This document shows positions 23,341 to 31,283 of a stretch of 33,524 bases of DNA, piece by piece (position 1 is the first letter of the stretch; each line of letters opens with the position of its first letter). Source of the stretch: JAZKFP01 sp040386355. GTDB taxonomy: Bacteria > Pseudomonadota > Gammaproteobacteria > Pseudomonadales > UBA6940. Made by a program: the position numbers and the translations under genes. The stretch covers positions 1-33,524 of the forward strand of contig JAZKFP010000186.1 in NCBI GenBank assembly GCA_040386355.1, given 5' to 3'. A model generated the notes under the pieces. It saw only the letters and a list, made by a program, of their open reading frames with translations, was not told where the DNA came from and did not search any database.

Positions 23341-24184
23341 GTACTCGTCGCTTTAACTGCGCATTTTCAATAAGTCGGGTAGAAATTTCTTCTACCGAAT
23401 AATGCGTACTATTAATGAAAGGAATATTAGATTTAGCAAATAACGCTTCAGCGCCGCGAATTTCTAATTCACATTGCCGATGGGATGCGTATTTACTATT
23501 GGGTTTACGCTCATTTCGAATCGCAGTTAAACGATCCACATCGATTGATAATCCATGCAATTTTGCTTTATGCGGTTGTAGAACTTTGGGAATACGTAAA
23601 TCGTCTAAATCATCTTCAGTTAATGGATAATTCGCCGCTCTAATTCCAAATTGCATCGCTAAATAAAGACAAGTGGGTGTTTTACCGCATCGTGAAACGC
23701 CCACTAAAATGACGTCCGCCTGATCGTAATGACGCGTACGAGCACCATCATCATTGTCAAGCGCATAATGGACGGCATCAATTCGAACTTTATAAGAATC
23801 ATCATTTACAATCGAATGCGATTTTCCCACGGTATAAGATGATTTTGTATGTAACTCATCTTCCAAAGGAGATAAAAAAGTGCCAAAAATATCTACCATA
23901 AAACCTGTGCATTTCGAAATCTCAGCACGAATTTCTTGATTCACGATGGTGTCAAAAATAATCGGCGGATTTCCATCCTGGAAATTACAGGCATTAATTC
24001 TGAGCACGGCTTGGCGCGCTTTTTCCACCGAATCAATATAAGGCAGAGTAAAACGCTCAAAGTAAATGCGATCAAATTGTGCTAATAAACTATGCCCCAC
24101 GGCTTCAGCGGTAATTCCTGTACCGTCTGAAATAAAAAAAGCTGTTCTTTTGGTTGATTTTACCGGCGGTTGAGTCGTGTCCAT
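23333..24184 (-). CDS. ppsR: PEP synthase regulatory protein PpsR (bifunctional kinase/pyrophosphorylase)
   Basis: PpsR inactivates phosphoenolpyruvate synthase by ADP-dependent phosphorylation and reactivates it by Pi-dependent removal of the phosphate. The 283-residue protein is the usual length. It begins with RTAFFISDGTGITAEAVG, carries a P-loop GVSRCGKTPTCLYLA near residues 160-174, and continues ANYPLTEDDLD. The pps gene is not in the window. The last codons overlap pabB by 8 bases, so they are likely coexpressed. Confidence 0.94.
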   Translation of the reverse strand: MDTTQPPVKSTKRTAFFISDGTGITAEAVGHSLLAQFDRIYFERFTLPYIDSVEKARQAVLRINACNFQDGNPPIIFDTIVNQEIRAEISKCTGFMVDIFGTFLSPLEDELHTKSSYTVGKSHSIVNDDSYKVRIDAVHYALDNDDGARTRHYDQADVILVGVSRCGKTPTCLYLAMQFGIRAANYPLTEDDLDDLRIPKVLQPHKAKLHGLSIDVDRLTAIRNERKPNSKYASHRQCELEIRGAEALFAKSNIPFINSTHYSVEEISTRLIENAQLKRRVHA

Positions 24185-24638
24185 AAATGCTTCATATCCT
24201 ATATGACAAACTTAAAATGGTTTCTAAAATTTCTTTCTACCGTTAATAAATAGGTTTTCGGCGTTTGCAGCTATTATTTAAGCCAATCCAAATTACCATT
24301 CAAAATAATGAAAAGTATAAAATATCATGAAAATGGATTTATTCGCTAAAAATCCAATCAACAATTTCATTAATCCTAAGCAAACAGGATGAACTTGTCT
24401 TGAGCCCAGTGGATTCTCACCGTTACGAAATTAAGAATTCGTTAATTACTTAAACCTGAATTTGCATATGAGCTATGCGATAGATGTAGCGTATGAATAT
24501 TTTCGACGTTCTGAGTATGCATTTCATGCAAAAAAAATTGAAATTCTTTTTTTGCATGTAGCTTTTATCAAGCCGATGGAAAATTACTTCAATTAGAAGC
24601 TTTTATAAAAACCGAGACAATGAATGATGCTTAGACTG
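24185..24638. other. Intergenic region upstream of ppsR and downstream of the BamE-like gene
   Basis: I find no coding sequence or recognisable RNA in these 454 bases. The right part holds an A+T-rich hairpin (24525-24558). A GTAGCGTATGA string near 24486 equals eleven bases of the end of the foldback element at 2263, perhaps a relic or chance. The ppsR promoter should lie in the left part. Confidence 0.6.
24525..24558. terminator. A+T-rich hairpin downstream of the BamE-like gene
   Basis: CATGCAAAAAAA and TTTTTTTGCATG form a perfect 12-bp stem with a 10-base loop. It lies about 80 bases past the stop of the minus-strand BamE-like gene. The A/T runs inside the stem would allow termination in either direction, but the stem has few G-C pairs. 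Confidence 0.4.
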
Positions 24639-24980
24639 TTAAGGTTTAACTGTTGGATGAGCGACTGCGTGAATAACTGTATTGTTTTCAAAATATACGC
24701 TGAATGTTGGATACATCCATTTTTCGATGGGTGGTTGACCAACACCTGCTTGCTGTTCTGATGGCGCACCGTATTTTGTGCGAACAGCATCACGCGTCAT
24801 ACCTACTAAAGGTTTATCTAACGTTTTTACAATATTTTGTTTTAAATGCAGCGTCTCTGCATTGGATTGCATAGATATGCTACCAAGCAGCGTAATGATT
24901 ATTGCCGATGCAATAAGCGTGTTTTTACCGAATTTTAAAATGACAAAAATAGTTTTGAGGAGCGCATGCTGAACTGTCAT
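24639..24980 (-). CDS. Small exported protein, BamE/SmpA-like fold suspected
   Basis: The 113-residue protein has a signal peptide (hydrophobic core about residues 18-36, likely cleavage after MQSNA). The mature part of about 70 residues reads LVGMTRDAVRTKYGAP, then GQPPIEKWMYPTFSVYFENN. This GM...V...YG.P...PPI..W.Y..F.VYFE pattern is one I recall from conserved gammaproteobacterial periplasmic proteins and resembles the BamE/OmlA-like module. There is no lipobox. AGGA precedes the ATG by eight bases. It starts 9 bases after the PilZ-like gene stop, so the two form an operon. The function is unknown. Confidence 0.75.
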   Translation of the reverse strand: MTVQHALLKTIFVILKFGKNTLIASAIIITLLGSISMQSNAETLHLKQNIVKTLDKPLVGMTRDAVRTKYGAPSEQQAGVGQPPIEKWMYPTFSVYFENNTVIHAVAHPTVKP

Positions 24981-24989
24981 AAATAATTC

Positions 24990-25598
24990 CTACACACTAT
25001 ACTTTTCGCGTTCGCGCCGGAGATGCGCTGACTGTATATATAAGATGAATTGAGCAAGAATCTGATTGTCTTGCTCTGGAACCATCTCAAAATTTAGACC
25101 TATATGATATAAACCGCTAATTTCAGGAACACAGCGTGCGACGGTTGCAAAACAACATACCCAGCGTTCTGCTTGTGGACATGCTAAACGTCGATCTGCA
25201 TTAGGATCTGGTAATCCGATCGTAATATGAATTTTTTGATCAATTTTTAGTGGGCGTGCATACAGAATACTTACGCCGCCTTCACTCATAGATACTTCTT
25301 GCCAATCCAATATCGGATAGCTGCGATCAATCAGTTGTAATGTTTTACTTACTAGGTCCAATCGCCGCGACATAATCTTGATGCATTTCGTAATGCCCGT
25401 TGTCGCTGAGCTAAGTTTTTGACATTCACTCAATAACTCTTGTCGCAACGCTTGATTTTCATTGAATAAAAATAAACTTGGCGGTACACCATATTCTGCG
25501 TCATACGCTGAATTTAGTTCTGAGTAATGATCAATGCTAGTTAGTTTTACACCTACCAGGGTATCAATTCTAAAATATTGTCGGCGTTCCATTTCCAT
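24990..25598 (-). CDS. PilZ-like domain protein
   Basis: The 202-residue protein begins MEMERRQYFRIDTLVGVKL; the RRQYFR segment matches the RxxxR c-di-GMP-binding motif of PilZ domains. The second motif, normally D/NxSxxG, is degenerate here (VSMSEGGVSI). Later strands include ATVARCVP and YHIGLNFEMVPEQD, typical of PilZ C-termini. A helical insertion of about 70 residues (about 45-100) splits the two motifs. c-di-GMP binding is possible but uncertain. I start at ATG 25598; a GTG five codons earlier is in frame. It is cotranscribed with the exported protein that follows. Confidence 0.75.
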   Translation of the reverse strand: MEMERRQYFRIDTLVGVKLTSIDHYSELNSAYDAEYGVPPSLFLFNENQALRQELLSECQKLSSATTGITKCIKIMSRRLDLVSKTLQLIDRSYPILDWQEVSMSEGGVSILYARPLKIDQKIHITIGLPDPNADRRLACPQAERWVCCFATVARCVPEISGLYHIGLNFEMVPEQDNQILAQFILYIQSAHLRREREKYSV

Positions 25599-25842
25599 AA
25601 AACTCACTTCCACAGTTGCGTAAGTATGTATGCGTAAGAAAGGAGAAATAAGAAGACTAGGTTTTAGTATGGTGTACTTTCACCAGGATTGAAGTGAAAT
25701 TCAGTTAGTAAACGCATATTCCATAAAATCTTTTTTTTGTTAAAAAGCCCGCAAAAAGCCGTTGACTTTATTTGTTATTTCTGTGCGATTGCATTTAATT
25801 AAGTCTTTAAGTTAAAACCTGTAATTTAGGTATAAGCAGTGC

Positions 25843-25870
25843 TTGACTTTATAATCATCGAAAGTAAACT
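25843..25870 (+). promoter_or_regulatory. Probable promoter of the tRNA cluster
   Basis: TTGACT (25843-25848) and TAAACT (25865-25870), 16 bases apart, resemble a sigma-70 promoter and place a start about 15 bases before tRNA-Gly. A similar TTGACTTTAT string occurs about 80 bases upstream. Confidence 0.5.
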
Positions 25871-25890
25871 ACGCATCCATATTGATGACC

Positions 25891-25965
25891 GCGGGAATAG
25901 CTCAGTGGTAGAGCACAACCTTGCCAAGGTTGGGGTCGCGAGTTCGAATCTCGTTTCCCGCTCCA
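25891..25965 (+). tRNA. tRNA-Gly (GCC)
   Basis: The acceptor arms GCGGGAA and TTCCCGC pair and CCA is encoded. The anticodon arm CAACC-TTGCCAA-GGTTG gives anticodon GCC, and the T loop has GTTCGAATC. It is the first of three tRNAs in the order Gly-Cys-Leu, as in the E. coli glyW-cysT-leuZ cluster. Confidence 0.98.
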
Positions 25966-26018
25966 ATTTTTTATTTTCAATATGGTGTTTGATAGAAAAA
26001 CATTAATGTGTTTTTAAT

Positions 26019-26092
26019 GGCGGGGTGGCAGAGTGGTTATGCAGCGGACTGCAAATCCGTGTACGCCGGTTCGATTCCGACCTTCGCCTCCA
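26019..26092 (+). tRNA. tRNA-Cys (GCA)
   Basis: The acceptor arm begins GGCGGGG and ends CTTCGCC with two G-T pairs, then T and CCA. The anticodon arm CGGA-CTGCAAA-TCCG gives GCA, and the T arm holds GGTTCGATTCC. It lies 53 bases after tRNA-Gly and 3 bases before the assembly gap. Confidence 0.97.
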
Positions 26093-26095
26093 CAT

Positions 26096-26195
26096 NNNNN
26101 NNNNNNNNNNNNNNNNNNNNNNNNNNNNNNNNNNNNNNNNNNNNNNNNNNNNNNNNNNNNNNNNNNNNNNNNNNNNNNNNNNNNNNNNNNNNNNN
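26096..26195. other. Assembly gap (100 N)
   Basis: Exactly 100 undetermined bases, the customary filler for a gap of unknown length. It lies between tRNA-Cys and tRNA-Leu, so repeated tRNA sequence may have broken the assembly and further genes could be missing here. Confidence 0.99.
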
Positions 26196-26198
26196 TTT

Positions 26199-26288
26199 GC
26201 CTGGGTGGTGAAATTGGTAGACACAAGGGACTTAAAATCCCTCGGACCTAATCCGTCCGTGCCGGTTCGATTCCGGCTCCAGGCACCA
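26199..26288 (+). tRNA. tRNA-Leu (TAA)
   Basis: The acceptor arms GCCTGGG and CTCCAGGC pair, with CCA encoded. The anticodon arm GGGA-CTTAAAA-TCCC gives TAA. A long variable arm (CGGACC...GTCCG) marks a class II leucine tRNA. Its 5' end lies 3 bases after the assembly gap. Confidence 0.97.
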
Positions 26289-26569
26289 TTTTATAAAAGT
26301 TTTTACTATTTGATCCTCCATAAAAGTCAATAATCTTGTAAAACGTTTTTCTATTGGAAAATTCATCAATTTGAATATGATTAACATTTAAGTATGTAAA
26401 TTCTAATGTTTACATCTTTTACTTTGAGATTTCTTATTCTAATTAAAATACTTTCTATCCATTCTTAATAAATTTTCTCACTATTTAATCACCAATTTTG
26501 CCTATACTCTTACCCGCATATATTTCGGTATGTTTTTTGATCATTTACTTTTCAATTGAGGAAACTTGT

Positions 26570-26881
26570 GTGAATAAATTATCCATCATTGTGTTATTGG
26601 GATTTTTTGCTGTTTCTGGATGCTCAAGTGCGCCGAGTCTTGGCGATAAAATGGGATTGACTGGTACTAATGCAAATGAATTAGGTGAGCAATGGAATGA
26701 AGGGCATGAAATGGTGCTGGATGCTGCCGAATTAAAACAAGAAGGCTATGAAGAAATCAAATCAGGTAATAAAAAAGTTGCAAAAGCAAATGAAATGTCA
26801 CTAGAAGGAAAACAAATTATGTCAGAAAGTGAGGCGAAATTTGGGGAAATGTTTCCTGGTCAAAGTTTGAACAAACAATAA
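26570..26881 (+). CDS. Small lipoprotein of unknown function
   Basis: I start at GTG 26570 because TTGAGGA lies seven bases upstream and the resulting N-terminus MNKLSIIVLLGFFAVSGC is a clean lipoprotein signal peptide with the acylated Cys at residue 18. A longer reading from 26498 lacks this logic. The mature part of about 85 residues is polar and helical: GEQWNEGHEMVLDAAELKQ, then EEIKSGNKKVAKANEMSLEGKQIM, possibly an amphipathic helix or coiled coil. I recognise no domain. A bidirectional terminator follows, shared with the convergent Q/N-rich gene. Confidence 0.8.
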   Translation: MNKLSIIVLLGFFAVSGCSSAPSLGDKMGLTGTNANELGEQWNEGHEMVLDAAELKQEGYEEIKSGNKKVAKANEMSLEGKQIMSESEAKFGEMFPGQSLNKQ

Positions 26882-26902
26882 GGTATTTTTTTATCTTTAC
26901 TT

Positions 26903-26937
26903 AAAAAAATAGCGCTAAATAAAGCGCTATTTTTTTT
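26903..26937. terminator. Bidirectional Rho-independent terminator
   Basis: A 14-bp perfect stem, AAAAAAATAGCGCT (26903-26916) with AGCGCTATTTTTTT (26923-26936), encloses the loop AAATAA. A/T runs on both sides serve both strands. It lies between the convergent lipoprotein and Q/N-rich protein genes. Confidence 0.9.
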
Positions 26938-26951
26938 AAATGAAATGTTAA

Positions 26952-27338
26952 TTAATAACTTGAATTAGGATTATTTAAACGTTCACCAGAATTATATTGA
27001 GAGTTATTCCTAGTAGTACGTTGTTGGTACTGCTGTGATGGAGTTTGATATTGATTCGATTGAGGCATACTCTGGTAAGTAGACCCAGACTGTGTTGAAT
27101 TATTATCCTGATAACTGTTCTGAGTTGCCGGATAAGATCTTGAAACACCTTGCAAAGAATTGTTTTGCAAATTATTTTGCATTGGCTGCGTAGTTTGCAT
27201 AGTCGGACTCGTAGGTGTTGTAGGAGCAATATTTTGCGTAGTTGGAGTTGTATAAATTGAAGTGCCAGATGCAGCTTCTTGTGCAACGGCGGACATTGAG
27301 AACACAGAACATGCAATTAATGCAGTTAGATATTTCAT
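26952..27338 (-). CDS. Exported low-complexity Q/N/S/T-rich protein
   Basis: The 128-residue product has a signal peptide (MKYLTALIACSVFSMSAVA, cleaved before QEA). A mature region of about 108 residues follows, dominated by Gln, Asn, Ser, Thr, Pro and Tyr (for example MQTTQPMQNNLQNNSLQG and SQQYQQRTTRNNSQYNSG). No domain, Cys or transmembrane segment is evident, so it is probably disordered in the periplasm or outside the cell. It has a plausible Shine-Dalgarno (GAGAGGAATG on its strand) and a shared terminator, which supports it as a real gene. The function is unknown. Confidence 0.75.
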   Translation of the reverse strand: MKYLTALIACSVFSMSAVAQEAASGTSIYTTPTTQNIAPTTPTSPTMQTTQPMQNNLQNNSLQGVSRSYPATQNSYQDNNSTQSGSTYQSMPQSNQYQTPSQQYQQRTTRNNSQYNSGERLNNPNSSY

Positions 27339-27479
27339 AACATTCCTCTCTTGTTTCGATCTTGAAATTTAGATAAATATACTTATCTAAATACATATAC
27401 AATTAATAATAGATAGATTGTTACTGCAAGTGACGTCATTAATTCGCTAAAAGTTCATTTTACTGCCAAATTTGTGATT

Positions 27480-28385
27480 CTATTTTCTGACTATATTATT
27501 CCCAGCATTCGCCGCTAATCGAATAAAAGCTTTTACATAATCTAAATCTTGTTGATTGTGCCGAACTGCAGCGTACAAGGTTTTATGAAGACCTTGTTTA
27601 CCTAAAGATTTGGTAAAGAGTTTTGAATGATTTAAAGATTCTGCGACAACCCAATTTGGCAACGCCGCGACTCCGCGTCCGCTCGCTACCAATAAAAGTA
27701 TTACTTTAGTTGACTCTACTTGACGTATTTCTTTCGGATGAACATGTGCGGGGTTTAAAAAATTTTGAAAAACATCCATACGCTCAGTTTTTACTGGATA
27801 AGTAATTAATGTCACACCAGCTAAATCTTTCGCTTGAATGTAAGACTTTTTACTCAATGGATCTTGATGATGTAAAACCAACAATGATTCATAATCAAAT
27901 AGAGGTAAAAAACTTAAATCTGATTTCGTTGTTGGATCAGAAGAAATCACGAGATCAACATCACCTTGTTTTAAAGCCGCTAACGATTGAAAACTTAATC
28001 CTAAACGAATATCCACTTCTACTTCAGGCCAATGTTCTTTAAATTCTTCCAGCACTGGCATTAGCCATTCAAAACACGCATGACATTCAATTGCAATATG
28101 TAAGCGTCCAACTTCACCTAAAGATACACGATTTAATAATGTTTCAGTCGCCGCAATTTTTGGTAATACGTATTCAGCTAATTCTAATAATTGTTCACCA
28201 CTTGGCGTAAAGGTAATGCCTTTCGCATTTCGATTTAAAACATCTACTGAAAAATAGTGTTCTATTGATTTAATTTGATGGGAAAGTGCAGATTGCGTCA
28301 AATGCATTTTTTCAGCGGCTTTACTAAAGCTGCCTGTTTCTTTAATTGCTCTTAACGTCGCTAAGTGTCGAGTTTCAATAAACAC
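27480..28385 (-). CDS. metR: LysR-type regulator MetR
   Basis: MetR is a LysR-type regulator that responds to homocysteine and activates metE. The 301-residue protein has an N-terminal helix-turn-helix (HLATLRAIKETGSFSKAAEKMHLTQSALSHQIKSIE, about 7-42). The effector domain contains HACFEWLMPVLEEF and LLLVASGRGVAALPNWV, both MetR-like. It is divergent from metE across a 138-bp gap holding an exact TGAA-N5-TTCA site, the standard metR-metE arrangement. Confidence 0.95.
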   Translation of the reverse strand: MFIETRHLATLRAIKETGSFSKAAEKMHLTQSALSHQIKSIEHYFSVDVLNRNAKGITFTPSGEQLLELAEYVLPKIAATETLLNRVSLGEVGRLHIAIECHACFEWLMPVLEEFKEHWPEVEVDIRLGLSFQSLAALKQGDVDLVISSDPTTKSDLSFLPLFDYESLLVLHHQDPLSKKSYIQAKDLAGVTLITYPVKTERMDVFQNFLNPAHVHPKEIRQVESTKVILLLVASGRGVAALPNWVVAESLNHSKLFTKSLGKQGLHKTLYAAVRHNQQDLDYVKAFIRLAANAGNNIVRK

Positions 28386-28415
28386 ATCTTTATCTCCAAA
28401 TACGTTTCAAAATTA

Positions 28416-28428
28416 TGAATCATATTCA
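28416..28428. promoter_or_regulatory. MetR-binding site
   Basis: TGAATCATATTCA is an exact match to the MetR consensus TGAA-N5-TTCA. It lies 30 bases upstream of metR and about 95 bases upstream of the metE start, positioned to activate metE and autoregulate metR. Confidence 0.8.
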
Positions 28429-28523
28429 TAAGGTGAATTAAAATTATGAGCGTGATTCAACATGTTAAGCGGGGCATACTTTACTCAGAATTTGAAAGGT
28501 TGAATAGATAGGAGATAGTTCTA

Positions 28524-30806
28524 GTGTTAACACATATTTTAGGTTTTCCTCGAATAGGCTTACAGCGTGAACTCAAATTTGCTGTGGAAGCTTATTGGAA
28601 AAATGATATTTCTTACGAGCAATTGCAAGCAACTGCAAAAAACATTCGTCATCAACATTGGAAATTACAAGCAGACCACAACTTAGATTTTGTGACTGTA
28701 GGCGATTTTTCATTATATGATCATGTATTAGATTGGTCTGTAAGATTTGGAGTAATTCCACAACGTTTTCATCAAAGCCAAATTAATGAATTAGATACGT
28801 ATTTTCGAATGGCACGTGGACGGGCCGGTGGTAAAAATGATCAAAGCTATTTACCGGTTAATGCCAGTGAAATGACAAAATGGTTTGATACTAATTATCA
28901 TTATTTAGTGCCAGAATTTCGATCAGATCAAGATTTTTTATTAAATATTGAATCATTGTTTGAAGAAATTCGTGATGCACAATCATTAGGATATAAAGTA
29001 AAACCTGTTATTTTAGGGCCGTTAACGTATTTATGGTTGGGACGTCGTTCATTACCAATTGTTGATTTGTTAAATCTACTACCTAAACTATTACCGGTCT
29101 ATGTTGATCTATTACAACAGTTGAGAGATTTAAATATTGAATGGGTGCAAATCGATGAACCGATTTTAGTAATGGATATTGATGATCAATGGCAACATGC
29201 ATTTTCTAATTCGTATTTCCAATTACAAAATTGTGGTCCAAAAAAACTTTTAACAACTTATTTTGGAGAATTAGAATCGAATCTACAGATGGTATGTCGA
29301 TTGCCTATTGAAGGTTTACATATTGATGGTGTTCGAGGTATTGATGAAATTCCACGAGTTGCCGATATCTTGCCAATTCATAAGATTCTTTCAATTGGAG
29401 TTATCGATGGCCGAAATATTTGGCGCAATGACGCACTTAAAGTTTTTAACTTATTAAAACCCCTTGTTGAAAAATTAGGTAAAGATCGTGTTTGGCTTGG
29501 AACTTCTTGCTCATTATTGCATGTGCCAATTGATCTTGAATATGAAAAGCAATGGGATAATGAAATACTTTCAAAATTAAGTTTTGCAAACCAAAAATTG
29601 CAAGAAGTTGTGCAATTAAAAAATATTTTATTAGATCAAGAGCCTATTTCATTAAAGGCGTATGAAACATTTAGTGATCGTTTTTACGACGCAAATGTCC
29701 AAGAGCGAATGCAAATGTTATCGCAACACTCTTTTTCTCGATCTCATAATTTTACAGATCGTTGGGCAGCGCAACAAAATCATTTAAAATTACCGTTATT
29801 ACCAACTACTACAATTGGATCCTTTCCTCAAACTCAAGAAATTCGCCAATTGAGGAAAAATTATCAATTACAACGTTTAACTGAACATGATTATCAAGAA
29901 AAAATTAAAGATGAAATTAAATACGCTATTCAACAACAAGAAGAAATTGGCTTAGATGTGTTGGTACATGGTGAACCCGAACGTAATGATATGGTAGGTT
30001 TTTTTGCAGAACATTTAGCGGGAATTATTATTACAAATAATGGATGGGTACAATCCTATGGTTCACGTTGTGTTAAGCCTCCGATTATTATTGGTGATAT
30101 TGCACGACCATTTCCTGTAACAGTTTTACTCAGTCAATATGCGCAATCGCTTACTAAAAAACCTGTAAAAGGCATGTTAACTGGGCCTGTTACCATTTTA
30201 AATTGGTCTTTTGTACGTGAGGATCAACCACGTCGTACAACTGCTTTTCAATTAGCGTTAGCATTACAAGATGAAGTAAAGGATTTGCAAAATGCTGGAA
30301 TTTCTATTATTCAAATCGATGAAGCTGCATTACGAGAAGGTTTACCGCTTCGTAAAAAAGCACAAGCTGATTATTTAGATTGGGCAGTGCAAGCATTTAG
30401 AATTATGAGCACCGTAGCAAAACCTGAAACGCAAATTCATACACATATGTGCTATTCAGAATTCTCCGATATTATGTCAGCGTTAATAGAAATGGATGCG
30501 GATGTAATTACGCTAGAAGCAGTGCGAAGTAAAATGACGGTAGTACAAGAATTAGCTGTAAATGGTTACTGCAATCAAGTAGGGCCGGGTGTATATGATA
30601 TTCATTCACCAAATATTCCCACTGTAGAAGCAATGATCAAACGCATTCAGCTTGCAACGAACTCATTACCATTAGAACGAATTTGGGTGAATCCAGATTG
30701 TGGATTGAAAACCCGAGCTTGGCCGGAAGTGAAGCGGGCATTGAGTGCAATGGTTGAAGCTACAAGGATTGTTCGTCAATATATACCCATAGCGTATGAG
30801 AATTAG
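28524..30806 (+). CDS. metE: Cobalamin-independent methionine synthase MetE
   Basis: MetE transfers a methyl group from 5-methyltetrahydropteroyltriglutamate to homocysteine. The start is a GTG with AGGAG nine bases upstream. The 760 residues have the two-barrel arrangement: the N-terminal barrel starts at HILGFPRIGLQRELK, and the C-terminal barrel at TTTIGSFPQTQEIR (about 432). Zinc ligands are visible as the His and Cys of HTHMCYSE, the Glu of VITLEAVRS and the Cys of NPDCGLKTR. The final codons (about YIPIAYEN) and the stop are encoded by the end of a foldback repeat beginning at 30780, replacing the short native tail. Confidence 0.97.
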   Translation: MLTHILGFPRIGLQRELKFAVEAYWKNDISYEQLQATAKNIRHQHWKLQADHNLDFVTVGDFSLYDHVLDWSVRFGVIPQRFHQSQINELDTYFRMARGRAGGKNDQSYLPVNASEMTKWFDTNYHYLVPEFRSDQDFLLNIESLFEEIRDAQSLGYKVKPVILGPLTYLWLGRRSLPIVDLLNLLPKLLPVYVDLLQQLRDLNIEWVQIDEPILVMDIDDQWQHAFSNSYFQLQNCGPKKLLTTYFGELESNLQMVCRLPIEGLHIDGVRGIDEIPRVADILPIHKILSIGVIDGRNIWRNDALKVFNLLKPLVEKLGKDRVWLGTSCSLLHVPIDLEYEKQWDNEILSKLSFANQKLQEVVQLKNILLDQEPISLKAYETFSDRFYDANVQERMQMLSQHSFSRSHNFTDRWAAQQNHLKLPLLPTTTIGSFPQTQEIRQLRKNYQLQRLTEHDYQEKIKDEIKYAIQQQEEIGLDVLVHGEPERNDMVGFFAEHLAGIIITNNGWVQSYGSRCVKPPIIIGDIARPFPVTVLLSQYAQSLTKKPVKGMLTGPVTILNWSFVREDQPRRTTAFQLALALQDEVKDLQNAGISIIQIDEAALREGLPLRKKAQADYLDWAVQAFRIMSTVAKPETQIHTHMCYSEFSDIMSALIEMDADVITLEAVRSKMTVVQELAVNGYCNQVGPGVYDIHSPNIPTVEAMIKRIQLATNSLPLERIWVNPDCGLKTRAWPEVKRALSAMVEATRIVRQYIPIAYEN

Positions 30807-30978
30807 GTGTTCATCCTGATCTTTTTAATCGCTCACTTTGTTACTTGTTCGAACGCGTCACAGCGTTCTCACTGCGTAAAGCGTTGGCTACGCCGCGTCA
30901 AAGCGCCGTGCGATCGAAAAAAAATATTCATGCTTCACCGCTACACTTAACCTAATTTTCAAACGCTACGGGTATATA
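30780..30978. repeat. Foldback MITE-like element, copy 2 (overlapping the metE end)
   Basis: The ends 30780-30804 and 30954-30978 are 25-bp inverted repeats with three mismatches, beginning TATATACCCATAGCG. The interior aligns throughout with the copy at 2263-2488, including GTTCGAACGCGTCACAGC and CGAAAAAAAAT blocks. It lacks part of the copy 1 arms. The left end is inside the metE reading frame and supplies its stop. Confidence 0.85.
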
Positions 30979-31099
30979 CCTTCCGCAAAATGATTTTTCA
31001 GGTTATTGCCTGCTTATTCGCCCTAAACGTTTTCCATCGAAAACGTTTAACATACTCACCTGTACGCTCCAGTCTCATTTTGCAGGTGCCTACTGGAAA
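30979..31099. repeat. Structured hairpin repeat, copy 2
   Basis: It shares its left block (CCTTCCGCAAAATGATTT then CAGGTT) and right block (GCCTACTGGAAA) with 19399-19500. The stem after the left block is GCCTGC (31008-31013) pairing with GCAGGT (31082-31087), where copy 1 has GCGAGG with CCTCGC. An inner AAACGTTTTCCATCGAAAACGTTT hairpin replaces the tip of copy 1 at 31024-31047. Confidence 0.75.
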
Positions 31100-31199
31100 T
31101 CTCTATGCGATTGGTATCAAATTCAAGTTGATTTTTCTTTAAAGTAAAGTCTTTTTACCTTTAGCAAATTTATCAAATAATAATTGCTGTATGTTATGC

Positions 31200-31264
31200 G
31201 GTGAATTGTTTTCCGATAAGAAAAGTGATATCTAGTAGACTTTTCTTATCGAAATATTTTCACC
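31200..31264. promoter_or_regulatory. Large hairpin upstream of the DUF1232 gene
   Basis: CGATAAGAAAAGT (31214-31226) and ACTTTTCTTATCG (31239-31251) form a perfect 13-bp stem; outer GGTGAA and TTCACC arms extend it. It ends about 20 bases before the ATG, so it could be a leader hairpin, an operator or another repeat family. No T-run follows directly, which argues against a simple terminator. Confidence 0.5.
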
Positions 31265-31283
31265 TTAACGCAGCATTTATTTT

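Larger units (their letters stand above)
30807..31283. other. Intergenic region between metE and DUF1232 gene
   Basis: These 477 bases contain no supported gene. They consist mostly of repeats: the rest of the foldback element (to 30978), directly abutted by the structured hairpin repeat (30979-31099), then a large hairpin (31200-31264) before the DUF1232 gene. Confidence 0.8.

Noticed and set aside
24480..24500. Third copy of the foldback element in the ppsR upstream region
   Set aside because: Only eleven bases (GTAGCGTATGA) match the element end; no core or second end is present, so chance is likely.
26003..26333. Open frames spanning the N run
   Set aside because: They read through undetermined bases and the two flanking tRNA genes; not coding.
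26975..27316. Overlapping minus-strand frame within the Q/N-rich gene
   Set aside because: It is an out-of-frame shadow of a low-complexity gene, with no signal peptide or ribosome site of its own.
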